DNA of 64,000 bases, from assembly GCF_000327385.1 (NCBI RefSeq), contig NW_008709220.1, positions 2,117,409 through 2,181,408 of the forward strand, written 5' to 3'. Below, piece after piece: positions 1 to 18,400 of the stretch. Under the pieces are notes generated by a model, which saw only the letters and a list, made by a program, of their open reading frames with translations, was not told the origin of the DNA and made no database searches. Source of the stretch: Lottia gigantea. Its lineage: Eukaryota; Mollusca; Gastropoda; Lottiidae. Each line of letters starts with the position of its first letter. Position 1 is the stretch's first letter. A program made the translations under genes and the position numbers.

Positions 1-160
1 TTTATCCAGAAATTTATGATTGGTTAAAACTCTTAATTATATGCAATAAGCACATAATGATATGATTAAGAATACATGATAATTCATTAGAAACACCAAT
101 ATTAAGCAAATAGTTTGCTTAGTTTTCCACTTAAAAATAAGGAAACCCATCTTTAATAAA
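1..160. repeat. Dispersed repeat family A, copy 1 (truncated by window edge)
   Basis: This stretch shares a long, nearly identical block (ATTATATGCAATAAG, GATAATTCATTAGAAACAC, AATAAGGAAACC) with 51590-51715 and 52840-52960. The other half of the family (GAATTACCAGCAGAATTC, GAGTGACCGATCAAGAAAGG) is seen at 17205-17388, 51405-51590 and 52690-52790. No coding capacity is visible, so it is probably a non-autonomous element. This copy lies in the intron just after the donor at 172. Confidence 0.6.
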
Positions 161-172
161 CATCCAACTTAC

Positions 173-998
173 CGTCTCTGTTGCTTTCTGGGTAAGGTAT
201 AACTGGAGGTTTATTCACTGATTGACGATAGCTAGAGTTTATAAACGGACGGGTTTTCGGAAATTCAAAAAACGTACTGGTCATTTCGTGTTCCGGATCA
301 ACATCAATTTTCATTGGACTGAGAGGCTCATATATAACATTGTCAGATTTTTCACCCAGACTACTAAAAGGTTGGAATCCTTCATTATCCGAGGGTTTCT
401 TCCCCATAGCTACACTATCTCGGGCTCGAAACTCAGAACCTACGCTATCAGAGGTATTGAACCCTACATTGTTTGTAGGTTGGAATCCATTCTTTATAGA
501 ATGCAAGTCTATATTAGTCTGGGTACCTAGTTGATATCCATTATTAACTGTAGGTTTGTATCCACCACTGACGGTTGAAGATTGATAATCACTTGAGATA
601 TAGTTATTTATAGATGTTTTAGGTCCACCACTAACGGTAGGCTTATATCCAACACTAACTGGGGGTTGATATCCACTGATTTGGGGTATAAATCCAGCAC
701 TAGTGGCACTAGATAGTGTTTGAAAACCAGTGTTCGAACCAGTGGTAACACTAACGTGAGGTTGAAACACAGTACTATTTGTCGTAGCTGTAATTGAAGG
801 TCTATATCCCACACTAGTTGTAGTTTGAAATCCTCCTGTCTCTCGCTGACTGTCTGCCTGTGATAATGATGGCTGATTGCTGTGAGACTGCTGTACAGTG
901 TTCATATTGCCCTGATATTGGGTGTTATTGCCCTGATATTGGGTGTTATTGCTCTGGTGTTTGGCTGGTGTTCTCATCAAACTATCATTTGCACCAAC
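173..998 (-). CDS. Internal exon of an unrecognised Ser/Asn/Gln-rich protein with GYKP/GFQP repeats (partial gene)
   Basis: A single open exon of 826 nt. On the minus strand it is bounded by an acceptor (TTGTAG, then GTTGGTGC at 998) and a strong donor (CG|GTAAGT, exon end at 173), so the apparent stop at 153-155 lies in the next intron and the gene continues left of the window. The roughly 275 residues are low-complexity and rich in Ser, Asn, Gln, Thr and Gly. Aromatic motifs recur: GYKPTVSGG, GYKPTVNNG, GFQPTNN, VGYRPS, GFQPFSS. The carboxyl end is less repetitive (FFEFPKTRPF, then a Pro-rich PPVIPYPE). I see no signal peptide, membrane segment or known domain. The 5' end is uncertain: two short candidate first exons with good donors are listed separately. 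I do not recognise the family; a prion-like or scaffold protein is possible but unproven. Confidence 0.6.
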
Positions 999-2521
999 CT
1001 ACAATATATTAATAGGAATACAGTAATTCGACTGGGTTTGTTGAGTCTGTCACTTTGGGTTTTTTTCTTTCACATTTAATGTAAGTATTAAACACCAAAT
1101 TAAATAGATACACAGATGTAAATACCTGGTAGCATACTTGACAAATATTTTCAAGTAAGTTTATAAGCTTATTAACAACATCTTTATGAAAAATATAAAT
1201 AATGTGTCATTGAATATTAGACCTCTCAAAACTCAACTCATATAATAATATTAAAGTAAATATTCTAATAAATTGTGCTGATAACTAGGGATATGGAGGG
1301 ATAGTTTATAAAGAAATACTAGTATATAGGTCTATAAATTATCTCCTTATCTATATATCACATACTTAACAATACTTATATCTTACATATATTCTAATAA
1401 AGTTTTACATTGTAAAAAGCTCAATCTGAGCTGACTTAATTATTTCTTATCACAATAGGAGGTGGAGGTGGTGGGAGAAACATCACACATTTCCAAAGTC
1501 TTTATCCCTACCTGAAGACGCACTGTATTATATATGCGATTGTTTGCCTCATTATAATAAAAGTGAAAGTAGAATAGAGGGTTTGATTCTATCTGGGAAG
1601 ATCTCTATCTACACAATTCCTATCTTAACTTGGTGATGTTTGTAATTTCAGATTCCTGCTGCATTATCACAAATAGTATTTCAACCAAATAGAAGCTTTA
1701 AATGACACTATTACATATACAACACCTAGAAAACCCCAGCCGATCACTTCAATATTCTGTTATCTTTCTTATTTTATTTATTCTTCTCTTAACTCCACAT
1801 GTTATAGCCTGTTCTACTTTTATTTTTACTTAGTGGACTGAAAAAGTGAATACTGAATATTTTTTTGATGCTGTCATGCATGTATGGTTAGTTGTACAAA
1901 CTAACAGGGTGTTTGTTGTAATATATATATATAAAAACTACAGAAAACATCTTTACAATTCCTTTAATATAGTACTATCTCAAGAATATCCAGATAGTCA
2001 GTCAGAGATTGTCTTAGCACAAAGAAAATACAGTATAAAATGAATATCTTAAGTTATCAACAATCCAGAATAGAAATATACCTACACTACACACTACTAT
2101 CATGAATATAAAAACTCTAATGATGCTAGTTCGAATCACCTTCAACCTGAAACCTTACTGAGTTAGTCTAACTGATGACTGTTGAATTCTATAGGGTCTA
2201 TTATAGAAATGAAGGGTTTAGACAAACATTGACCCTAACAACTAAATCAAGTTTAAAATAAACAACTTTACAGTCAAGTTTTAATACTTTATATAAACAT
2301 TGTCAATACTCATATAGCATACTTGATTATATACATCAACTTGGACTAGGCTAGTGATGACTGACATCCTCATGCAGTGTGCAATGAGGGATATTTCTCA
2401 GGACTACTGTCTGAGCTGACAATAATCCAACTTTATCCAAACCTTATATCAATATCTATATAATTGTGTCTGTTATTATAATTCCAAAGATGTGTTCTAT
2501 ACAATTCTGATCAGAATCTAA

Positions 2522-2625
2522 GCCCCCAGTTCCCAACCTTGGGTGTTTTCACCCCCTGGGGGTGTGGGACTGGGGTCTCACGGGTGTGGCCAACAGGTGT
2601 TGGAGAAGAATTTTGTCTGTGCTAT
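2522..2625. mobile_element. hAT-like non-autonomous element fragment
   Basis: The block carries CAGTTCCCAACCTTGGGTG and a CACCCCCTGGGGGTGTGGGAC core. It is shared with 54001-54115 and, inverted, with 58248-58436. Ends of the CAG.GGTTC.CAACC type are typical of hAT-superfamily terminal repeats. No transposase is present. Confidence 0.5.
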
Positions 2626-4103
2626 CGTAACAATGTGTTATATATTAGATGGCGATGAGAACATAGTCTCATGAAAGCATTGGCCTTGGTCACTAAGTAA
2701 AAATTTATGATAAAACAAGGTGCATGTTATATATAGTGTTGATATGATTAGATTACTGATTGGGGTATATCAAATATAATCTACTTCACATGGATTAACC
2801 TGTTAATCCTAATCTCCTTATTATTACAATATATACTTCAATTCACCTCATATAACCTCAAAATCAATCAAAGATATTTTTTAAACAAACCCCATCTGTT
2901 ATACAATTAGACAAACGATTCACAAATAATATCAATCAACAATAAATTACTTAATCTGTTATATCTTCAACACATAGACATTCTAAGATCTTGAAAAATT
3001 ACCAAGCTAACCAGCACTTGTAATTGAATAGTCCTTGCTTTGGGACCTAGGCCCGTGCTTTCTAGGAGTTAATTTCTCATTTCATTTTAAGACTAACAGT
3101 ACTAAACAGTACTATTTTGAGACTACTAATTCCAATTCTTATAAAACAATGGAAACTATTTTAAAACTTTATACTGCGCTCAGACAATAATCAATTTTTG
3201 TCTAGAGATATATTTTTTTTAAAAAATCTTTTTTTTTTTTATTTTTTGAATGAATGAAGGCTTCCCTGTAACCTACTTACAACCAATCAATATAAACATA
3301 GTCCTCAAGTAGGTGATATAGATATTAAATAAAGGGGTGAGTTTGATTAGTATCAGGTATTGTTCCAATACAATAGACTATCATTCAATACTACTTGATA
3401 CACACTTGAATTGTGACAATCAAATACTACCATGTACTACAACTTATTTAGTTTATTAAAGAAACAGAGTTGGGTTCAGGATATGATTAAATTCTTTCAT
3501 GATAAGAATAATACAAAACAATTCTTGTCAGTGGATTAATATTATATTAAAGGTGGGCTTGGGTCAAATAGCTATCCAAAATGACTTGTTCTAAGCAGTA
3601 AAAGTCAACATAAGTGAAATCAACCATCTACTAACAAACTATAATCAACTGACTGATCCTGATGTCTCAGGTTGAGGAAAAGGATCCAATATATTTACTA
3701 GAGCAACTGATATTTTTCATTCAGTTCTCTCAGATGAACCAACAGATAGGATTCTGTTGTTGCAGTGGCTAGAACAATGTTGATAATCCAGAGAGTTGCT
3801 CTCAAATTTTGTCATTCACAAGGTTGACTAAAATTCATCACCTCTTTAAATCAAAAATTTGACTTTCATTTTACCATCATTTTACCAAGTTATTGACATA
3901 GAAAAAATCTGAATGCACAATAAATATTTCACAATTTTATATTTGGCAGATACAACTATAAGCTAATTGTAATTTTTATCTTAAAAAAAATAAAATGTAA
4001 TCTTAGAGAACTAAGTCAAAATAATATACTATATAGTACCGGTATACAAAATATTCAAAAATCAATTGACGTTCCCAAGAAGAAATCCATCACTGAAACT
4101 TAC

Positions 4104-4118
4104 TTCATCAGAATCCAT
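4104..4118 (-). other. Alternative candidate first coding exon (MDSDE)
   Basis: On the minus strand an ATG at 4118 encodes MDSDE followed by a near-consensus donor GAA|GTAAGT in phase 0, also compatible with the exon at 998-173. The two candidates could be alternative first exons of one gene, or one may be chance. No promoter evidence separates them. Confidence 0.25.
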
Positions 4119-5079
4119 AACAACAATAAGCCAAACAATGTTCTTTTAAAACCACTTCAACAAGCTCTGTACATCTAAAAAGCAATCATCTAAAATGTCC
4201 AGAAAGCAAATATAACTGAATGAAAGTAAGAACAGATTGAAACCTGTTGTAACTTGTAGGACAGATAATAAGATTTAAATTAGGTAGAGAGATAAGGGCT
4301 GGACGAGACTATAATCCACTTGGGACAGGCAGGGTCTATTTTAAATTAGAGAGAGAATATGATAAGGGCAGGGCTAGGAGATTGTAATCCTCTAGGGTTC
4401 TATTAATAAGCTTACAGATCAAAGATTAAAGCAATGATCTTAACTCAATCATTGCCCATGACCAGTCAGAAATAAAAATAAGAAACTTTTACTTCCACCT
4501 GTTAACCTCATTAATCAGAAAAATAAAAGTTTTGAATTAAAACAAATAAATCTATCATGAATTGTTTGCAAAACTTCTTCTATGATATTCATTAACACTT
4601 AATACAATATAGTACAGTAGTCTGTATAAATGAAAATGTCTTGTGCCTGAATATTTGGTCCCTTCCTAGTTTTGAATCTCTATCTAGACCATTTCTTGTA
4701 TACTGCTGCAATTTTGTGTAGTTTCATACCAAAAGTAAACTTTTCCTACTAACAACAGTCAACAGTCAACAAATTAATGTTCTCTGCCCACCGAGATTAA
4801 AATTCCAAAGGCCATACCTTCTGATTTACTTATCCAGCAGACGACAATCAATTATTAGATTAAATTTTAAAATCATCAATTAAGAATCTGTAGATGAACA
4901 TATAAGCGAATTGCTGAAACTCTACTTTCAATTTGCATGTCAAAAGAAAGACAACAAGAACAAACTTGTAAAAACAATTCAAATTCTGGCAACATTTTCA
5001 GTGAAATCTTGTAATGCGATTGCAGTTTTACAAATGTATTTCGAACATTGAACATTTCAGATAGTGGCTGCATACTTAC

Positions 5080-5097
5080 ATATTGGCCAAAATCCAT
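5080..5097 (-). other. Candidate first coding exon of the left-edge gene (MDFGQY)
   Basis: On the minus strand an ATG at 5097 opens MDFGQY and runs straight into a GTAAGT donor in phase 0, the phase needed by the acceptor at 998. It lies 426 bp upstream of the FAM76 start on the other strand, where a shared promoter would place a first exon. It implies a 4.1-kb intron. The rival candidate at 4104-4118 fits equally well on phase, so the choice is unsettled. Confidence 0.35.
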
Positions 5098-10521
<5,424 letters not shown>

Positions 10522-11628
10522 GGCTCGTTTCAAGCTAGGAATCTTGATCAAAAAGGCTGCCACAAATTTTTAGAATTTTATATGCATTGTTTACTTCTAT
10601 TTATAAAGTTCAAATTTTATTCAAAAATTGTAAATATTAATGGATTGTTACTAAAAAAATGGCAGCATCCATCCACTGAGAAAAAGTTGTCTAAAATGTA
10701 CAAAAAAAATCATTCAACTTAAGTCTTAGAGTTGAGTTTAGATTTAGGATTAAGAATTTTAAGATTTAAGATTTATTACTAAAGAAAAACAAAGTGGTTT
10801 GAAAAATCTTAGAAAAACCACTCTAATGAAGTGTGTTATGCTACAGTGGTTAGTCAACTAGAACTTGGAAAGATTTGGGTTAATTCTAAGATTCTAAACC
10901 TTGTATCTAATTAATGAGATCTCTTCTAATATTGCCGACATATGTTTCGGATAACAAACCCTTGCCAGGACAACTGTAACTGTAGTGTAATTGCCAGTCA
11001 TGTTTGGCTCAAGATCTAGAATACCCACCTTTCAATATGAAATAGGCAATGAAATGTGTACCACACAATAAGTGTTCAGAGATTATAGATTAGATTATTT
11101 GTTAATTAACAATTATTGCATGTTAAAAGTAGGTTTTTTTTCATATTGCTTGTTAAATAATTCATCTGAATTTTAGTCTGTACTATATCTTAGGCCAGTA
11201 CATCTTTGAAATTTTTAACAAAAATGAATTATCACTTGAGGAAAATTTACCTTAAATCAAGTAATTTTTCATATCGAGTTATAACAGCCTCCCTGCCTCA
11301 TAATTTGAATTAATCTCCACTCTAACTACCATATCCTTCAGATAGTTTTAGTTTTCATTATGATGATAACTATATGTTTAATGTGTATTGTTGTTAAAAG
11401 ATGTTAATGTTTTTATAATATTGACCAATGTATGTTAGGAATAGGTAGGTAGATTTTAAACTGAGTAAAGATGTAAATAAATGAAGTATGTTAACAAGTT
11501 TAGTATACAATGTATAATTTTCATTACCGTAGTAGAAGTAAATAAACGAGTAATATGTCTTGTAACAGGACAAGATTTGCTTGGTCTATTTTCTACTCTA
11601 TTGATAACTCCACACTGTATACTAGACT

Positions 11629-11789
11629 GAAACATCTGCCTCTATTCCAGCCTCTGATAGATATGTTGACAGTTATCAGCTACTTTTTCTAGTAGAGTCA
11701 GAAAAACTAGGCCCTTTTTTAAGAGTTTTTCTAACATAGTATTAGATTACTGATTAGCTCTCAGAGGCTGAAATAGAGGCAGATGTTTC
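11629..11789. repeat. Inverted-repeat (hairpin) element
   Basis: AAACATCTGCCTCTATTCCAG at 11629-11649 is answered by its near-perfect complement, reading GGCTGAAATAGAGGCAGATG, at 11766-11785. The loop is about 110 bp. It is probably a short non-autonomous element. A fragment of the arm recurs near 45098. Confidence 0.6.
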
Positions 11790-13194
11790 TTAATAACTGT
11801 ATACCTACCTCATCTTATCACCATAGTGATCACCAGTTGGTGATAGATGTTTCATTCGAAACATAAGACCGTTTTCTAATGCAACCATACACAATTGGTG
11901 ATCGTTATGGTGTCAGGTATCTTTTATACAAAACGATGCAAATTAAGAAATAAATTCCAACAGAGTTTGAACATTATAACTTACTGAGTAGCGAAAATAA
12001 TAATGAATAGATTGAATAGAAATAAAAAGTGTTCTTTCCACAGAGACAGAGAGTAGAAAATCAGACTGGTTTGAAAATAAATATATTAGTGTTCATGTAC
12101 CCATACAGAGAGTATAAGATCAGAATGGTGTGTAATAAATATATTAATGTTTGTGTACACATACCAAGATTTATAATAATTGTAAAGTTTGTAGTTTTAG
12201 CTATATGTATTGTATGTAAGTATGTAAATAGTGAATCATGTTTTCTACTTTCCCTCCCATTGTTTTTACTGTTTGTTTTATATATCATACATACTAGATA
12301 TCTTTAGTGTCTATAATAGTTGTATTTATCAAATACTTAAGGTATTGTATCGAGGTTTTCTAAACTTTTTATGTGTATCAAGGATACTGATAGCATCAAT
12401 TTACATCATAACAATTTACATCATAACAATTTACAATCAGATGTTCCTGTAATTATAGAAAGAGATATTATGACGTCTCTATCACAAGAAGCTAATGAAT
12501 TATAGTCACCTTTGGGATAGTGATTTCATTTAGTTTCTTGTGGAATTTGCAAGAATCAAAGACATCTGATGGAACATTAGAATGGTGGAAATCGATGTGG
12601 ATGTGCCTAAATCTTGAAGTTATTGTATGGATTATCAAATATAAACTCTCACAGATTTTTTAATTCTTCTTCTTAGGTGTTGTTAGTAATTTGTGTTAAA
12701 GATAATATTTTTGTAAAAAAAATTGAAATTGTAGATTAGCTTAGAATCAAAGACATTGTGAAATCCAGTAGTTACCTCTCTACATGTCATAGCAATAAAT
12801 TATTTATAGATTTCACTCATGTCAATAAAATTTCTTCTATTATTTTAATTTTTAGTACATTCAGGTAATGTTTATAAAAATAGTAAGATTCGTGAGAAAA
12901 ATTCACTAAAATAAAAGAAAAATAGAATGTGTTCATATGAATTAAATATTTTTGACAAATGGCTATTTGACTATTTGATAATGCCATGAGAAAGTAAAGT
13001 TTACTCTCTCTAGTAAGATTGTTTTATGACAAAAAGTCCTTGAACTGCAAATAAAATTTGTGGTTATAAAATTAAACTAACAGAATTAAGGCCTTTTTGA
13101 AAATAGTGTTAGTAAAATTTCATTATCATGTATTTATATAGATCTATTTTTATTGCTTTGTAGAATTTTTACTTTTTAAGTAGGGCATTTTTAA

Positions 13195-13375
13195 TATCAT
13201 TCATCACCATAGTAACAAAATCATCATAGCAACCATCACCATTGTTAATGTTTACATGTAGCAACCATCACCACAGTAACAAGCTTCATAGCACTCATCA
13301 CAATCGTCATAACAACCATCCCCATAGTAACAACATCACTATAGCAACACAATCATCCATCACCATAGTGACTGT
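13195..13375. repeat. Degenerate CATCACCATAGTAAC tandem tract
   Basis: Imperfect repeats of CCATCACCATAGTAACAA with variable spacing. No reading frame is conserved. This is an old, eroded minisatellite. Confidence 0.6.
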
Positions 13376-13495
13376 TTATATGTAAATAATTATTGTTAAT
13401 TGTTTTGTATTTTAATGAAGTAGTTTTTAGTATTTATTAGATTTTAGTCTCTGGTTCAGATGGACCTGAATTCTTCTCAGTTTGAGAAACTGGGG

Positions 13496-13672
13496 CCTTA
13501 TTCTCAAAAACTTTAGTTATATAAAATTCAAAAAAATACAGTAAGCTGATTGGATAAAAGATGATTTTAGTGATTGACCAATCAGATGACTAGAATTCTA
13601 AAATGTCATTGATACACATAATAAGTTGAGTAAACAGTTTGCAATCTCTCTGAGTTTTCGAGAATAAGGTTC
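13496..13672. mobile_element. Hairpin element of the ATCTGATTGG family (copy 1)
   Basis: Ends are CCTTATTCTCAAAAAC and, inverted, GTTTTCGAGAATAAGG. Inside, inverted CCAAT-like blocks (CTGATTGGATAAAA and TTGACCAATCAGATGAC) face each other. Other copies or partial copies lie at 14092-14255, 18995-19140, 41137-41280 and 50117-50252. No coding capacity, so MITE-like. Confidence 0.7.
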
Positions 13673-14091
13673 TGGTGGTGAACTACGCAATTATTGCAAT
13701 CATCTGTCAATAATCATATAGTCATTTCATTTGTTGTAAAAATTGTCACAAAATAACTGTATTATTATAAAATCATTTTTAATTTCAAGAACTCATTGTT
13801 TTCATCAGGCATCATGAGCCCATACGTTTCTTTGTTTTCAGTCAACTTTTTTCAAATTTTTCATAGAGTAGATTTCAATTAAGATATAATACTCCATTTC
13901 ATATACACATATCTAGTAGAATAGTAGAACATCCTTTTCATTTCCAAGCACTTTGCACTTTTGTCTGCTGTCAGGTGCCACGGGTTTGTTTCTCCTTAAC
14001 GCCCCACAGCCAGTGCTTTTGAGAGTCATCTCTTAGAAATAAAGGCAATGGTTATTTAAATCATATCATTTAAAATATTTTCACTAAACCC

Positions 14092-14255
14092 GGGCCATAT
14101 TCTCGACAACTTAACTTTGATAAAATATAAATTTATTTAAAAAAGTCATGTGATTGGTTAATCACTATAATTTAGTTTTATTATCCAATCAGATTAATGT
14201 ATTTCTTAAAATCTGATTTTATCTGAATTAGGTACTGGAGAATAAGGTGCCTGTA
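14092..14255. mobile_element. Hairpin element of the ATCTGATTGG family (copy 2)
   Basis: Same plan as the copy at 13496: CATATTCTCGACAACTTA at one end, GGAGAATAAGG at the other, with GTGATTGGTTAATCAC and TTATCCAATCAGATTAATG in the middle. Confidence 0.65.
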
Positions 14256-15465
14256 GTCGTGCCAATCATGTAAGGGATTTTATTAAATTTACTGCTATAC
14301 CTGGATTGTTTTTAATTTTGTAAAATCAGTCATTTTATAACAAAAACATTTTATTTTCATTCTAGTAATATTTATAGTAGAGTGAAGTTATTCATGTACA
14401 TTCAGATGTGATTTAAAATATAAACACAAACAGTTTATATTATTGGAGGTAGAATAAGTGCTAGGCTAGAGATAAGGTGAAACGAGAATTTAACTCATAG
14501 AATTAGAAAGCACTGGCCTAGGTCTGAACCAAGGACTATTCATTTACAAGTACTGGTTAGCATAGTAATGTTTTGTTAATTTTAACAATGATTAAAAACT
14601 GTGTTTTAATAAAGCAAATGATGCTTTTTTACCCCCTCTTATATTGTGCTATTTACTACCTAAACTACCTTCAAATATAATGCACCTCCTTGTATTTAGG
14701 TTTGAATCCAAACACAATTGAATTAGTAATAAGTAAGATTTGTATAGTTTCTATTACTATTTATTCTAACTGGACAGGTCGTGTGAATATTTTAAATCAG
14801 ACCAGTGGAGTATAAAGACCATAGCTCGACTTTACTAATACATTCATAGTGTAAATATATCATAATTAAAATATATACAAAATAAATAACTTGTTTTTTA
14901 CTAGTCCATTCTTACCAGTTTCTATGATAAATTATATTTATCCTAGTTCCCTAGAGGTAAATTCAGAAATATTGGGCATCTAACTTGGTTTTTTACTGAC
15001 CTTTACCCTGGGTGTCATTTGATTTCAATCCCAGAATGGTTCTGACCCCACAGGAGTTAATTTTGAGACAGACGGGACTTATTTTTTTATCTTGTAAATC
15101 TCTCCAGAAGTAGGTAATTTTCTATCAAATTGGTGTATTCCAATGCTGAAATCCACAGTCGCTACTTGTGACCTAGGCCAGTGCTTCTGTAAGAGAGTTT
15201 CTCTTATAGAACCTTATACTACTTCAGTTCATGTTATTAACTCCCTATTATACAACAAGAAACTGTTTCTATATTTCTATATCGCTCTTCAATTGATCTC
15301 TACTTGACAAACATTGGTAGAGACACAGACTGAAACAGATCAGTTGTCTGAAGAACACAGTGTGAAACTCTGAGTGACAACATGTTTCAGTTTCTGATAG
15401 TATGTTTATATACAAATGTGATTGAGCTAACTCTCAAAAGCACTGGCAGTGGATGTGGATCAACT

Positions 15466-18400
15466 TCACTTGATCTGTATGACTGTTTTACCACGAGAAT
15501 GTCCTGCCTCTAATTTCTCATACGCAGACAGCAAATCTTCAAAATCGTAAACTTTTTCTACCACTGGACGAATCTGAAACATATAATAGTATTGTACTAA
15601 TAGTATTTGATATATATGAGGTAGAGAAATAGTAAATTTTTAATAATATTTAACATCAGTATTGCAGTTTTGGTTGATTGGCTGTGTCACCAATTAATAA
15701 AACAAAACATTCAGTGGTTTTCATTTTTCATCCACAATATCTCAGTGATTTCTATGACTGTTTTCAGTCTGTTGGGTTATATTGATATATTACATGATAA
15801 TGCTTCTGTTACGGATCAATGAGTAGTATTGTTTGTAATAGAGTTTCTATTAAAAATTTCAAATTATCTCCCTTTGATAAAAGCCTACTGATCACAAAAT
15901 CAATAATACTCTTTGTATAAATTTATATTTCCATAAATTATTTGACCACAATTTGACAAACACATCATACATTTGATATTTCATAAAATAAATACTAAAA
16001 TATTAATTCTAAATTTATCAAAAAATAAAATTACAGAATTTTTACACCATTCAGAAAAATTATTATGTCTAAACTGGACCGCTCACTGACTGTTACTCAA
16101 TATGCCTTAAACTAATGAGTAAGGAAAATAATGAGACTAGGGGATCCTAGGCTCCTGGTAAACTACCAGAGGAATTTCTGAAGGGGTACAGGTCGCCCCT
16201 CGGTGACCCTCCTACTTTGAGGGATGCTTGAGGTGTAGTGATCTACCCCAAAAAATACAAAATAAAAAGAGAACAAAACCACATACCAGGTGAGGGGGAA
16301 CTGTACATAAATGCTAGTGATCAAAACAGAGCCATTCTTCCATAAACTGTTATTTCTAGGGTTTGTTAGAGGGCAAAAGGGTAGCTCTTTTAGAGATGGG
16401 GATGTCATCCACGAGAATATTACAAGGTTAAAAACCAACAGATTTTCTCTGAATAATAAATATTCTGCATGTGGGTAGGATTTCAACATTTCCCACTAAC
16501 TTGACAATTTTCTAAACGTTTCAAATAAATATATAGTTACCTTTTCCATTTCTACAAGTTTAGAAATTTCTCTCAGCCCTTTTTGTGATGGAGTGAAAAA
16601 AGCCCATCTTACACTGCATCCATCTTTAGCTCCCTGAAATATTTTTGTTGTTCACATTATTCAGAAGAATCATAATTAAAAATCAAAAGTTGTATAAGGT
16701 CTTCACTTTCCTACTTTCAAAAATTTGACATATTGACAGAGTTACTGATTTTTACCACCTGAATATACTTTATTTATTACAAACGTTGTCTTATACCTTG
16801 ACCACAATAGCCACCTTTCTTGTATCACATCTTCACAATGTCAAGCTATTACAAACTTAGTCTTATACCCTGACTGCAATACCCATCATAGAATGCAGTG
16901 ATTTGATTGGATTGTATGATAGTGAATACAGTCATTCAGAGTTCCGACAGAAAGACTGAAAACAATATGGCTGTTTTAAGATCTGCATTCCTGTCAGTGT
17001 TGTGCCTAAGACCTTGTGAAGATGGATGATTAACAGATTTTGATAAACTTTCTATTTTATTTTATACACAATAATGTTCAGTTTGAAAATGTGAACACAC
17101 AAAAAGACAAGCTGATAACAATATACGTCCACAAGATGATTATATATAGCATGCAACTCTCCAGTAACAACATGATGTTTTAGGTTTTGTTTTAAAGATG
17201 TGTTCACTTATTTTCATTTATGAAAATGAAAATGCTAATATGAATAGAAAGTAGAGGTGTTCTAATGACTTGGAAAAATACCAGTTTGTCTCACATGTCT
17301 ATCATTAATTCATAATTAGCTAAATTAGAAGAGAATTACCAGCAGAATTCTAATGAGTGACCGATCAAGAAAGGCTGGTGTATTAAAATATGAAACAAAC
17401 CTTTATGACATCACAACTTAAATCACCGACTGATTTCACAACCCCTGGTACAACACCGTAGGTATCTATATTCCTTAGAAACGGTGGAGCTATAGTCACT
17501 AGTTTACTGTTACGCCATTGTTTTAAATAATTTATATACTCTACTCTCTTCTTACTAACTAGAGGATCCAGAATTAAATCAAACCTGAAAAACAAAATAG
17601 ATTGAAAAGACAAAAATTCTTCATTTTACCATTGTCCACCACAACCTGTCACTGTGGTTCTGTGGTTCTCTTGTCTTCATGGTCCAACTGCTAAAGTGAA
17701 ACATGGTAGTAATATGTTAAAGTTTTGGCTGTGGTAAAGAAGTAATACTATTCTACCACTCGACAATATAGAACTTGGATTTGAATTTCTGAATCTCTGC
17801 TGTCAGTATCTGCTATTGTTTTGGCCCACATCGTACTCATTCTGAACTCTCTTCCAACTTGTTTTATTAATCTTTCTGTTGAACTCATCAATTGAGCAGC
17901 CCCTCTTAAAAAGATTGTAAAGATGTTTTTCTATATTTTGTATGCATATCGTGGACACTGATAGCATCAATTTGCACCATTCTTATTTTCAATCAGATGT
18001 CTATGGTTCCTGCAATTCCACTAAAACTAAGTGTTATATGAAAAACATCTTTACAATCCCTTTAAAGTAACTGGTCAAGTTATATGCTAGTTTTTATAAT
18101 CAATAAAATGGCTACCTATCTTGCTGTCGTAGTTCATATTGAACATCTTGTGTTTTATAATCGATAACTACATCAGCTCCCAAATCTCGAACTATTTCTA
18201 CAGATTCAGAACTACACGTTGTTGTTACATCACCTCCCCACGCTTTTATTAACTAAATTAGAAACAAAAATTAATTGTAGAGGTTCGGGGGTTTGAAAGG
18301 TAACAAGTTACTATTCAACAGAAGGCACTTTGAAGTTTGATTGTTTTATCAAAAGCAGAATTAACATCATAGCTGTTTTCTATTTTCATAATCTATATAT

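Larger units (their letters stand above)
999..5079. other. Long intron/unassigned DNA with degenerate repeats
   Basis: About 4 kb with no convincing exon apart from the short candidate at 4104-4118. It is A+T-rich. It holds a hAT-like fragment at 2522-2625, a dispersed fragment at 2640-2730, a repeat at 2995-3085 that reappears inverted at 14488-14580, and a block at 3085-3200 related to 31830-31940 and 9480-9560. The rest shows nothing I can name. Confidence 0.5.
10522..15465. other. Intergenic region between FAM76 and RTN4IP1 (convergent 3' ends)
   Basis: No gene recognised. It holds the FAM76 3' UTR, an inverted-repeat element (11629-11789), a TTAA-type hairpin copy (12340-12640, degraded), a degenerate CATCACCATAG tract (13195-13375) and two copies of the ATCTGATTGG hairpin family (13496-13672 and 14092-14255). 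The short open frames here (for example 12029-12307) are Tyr/Ile-rich, lie in A+T-rich DNA and look like chance. Confidence 0.6.

Noticed and set aside
16163-16489. Minus-strand open frame of 108 codons in RTN4IP1 intron 7
   Set aside because: No similarity recognised, no splice-site support, and it lies between two firmly placed RTN4IP1 exons on the same strand.
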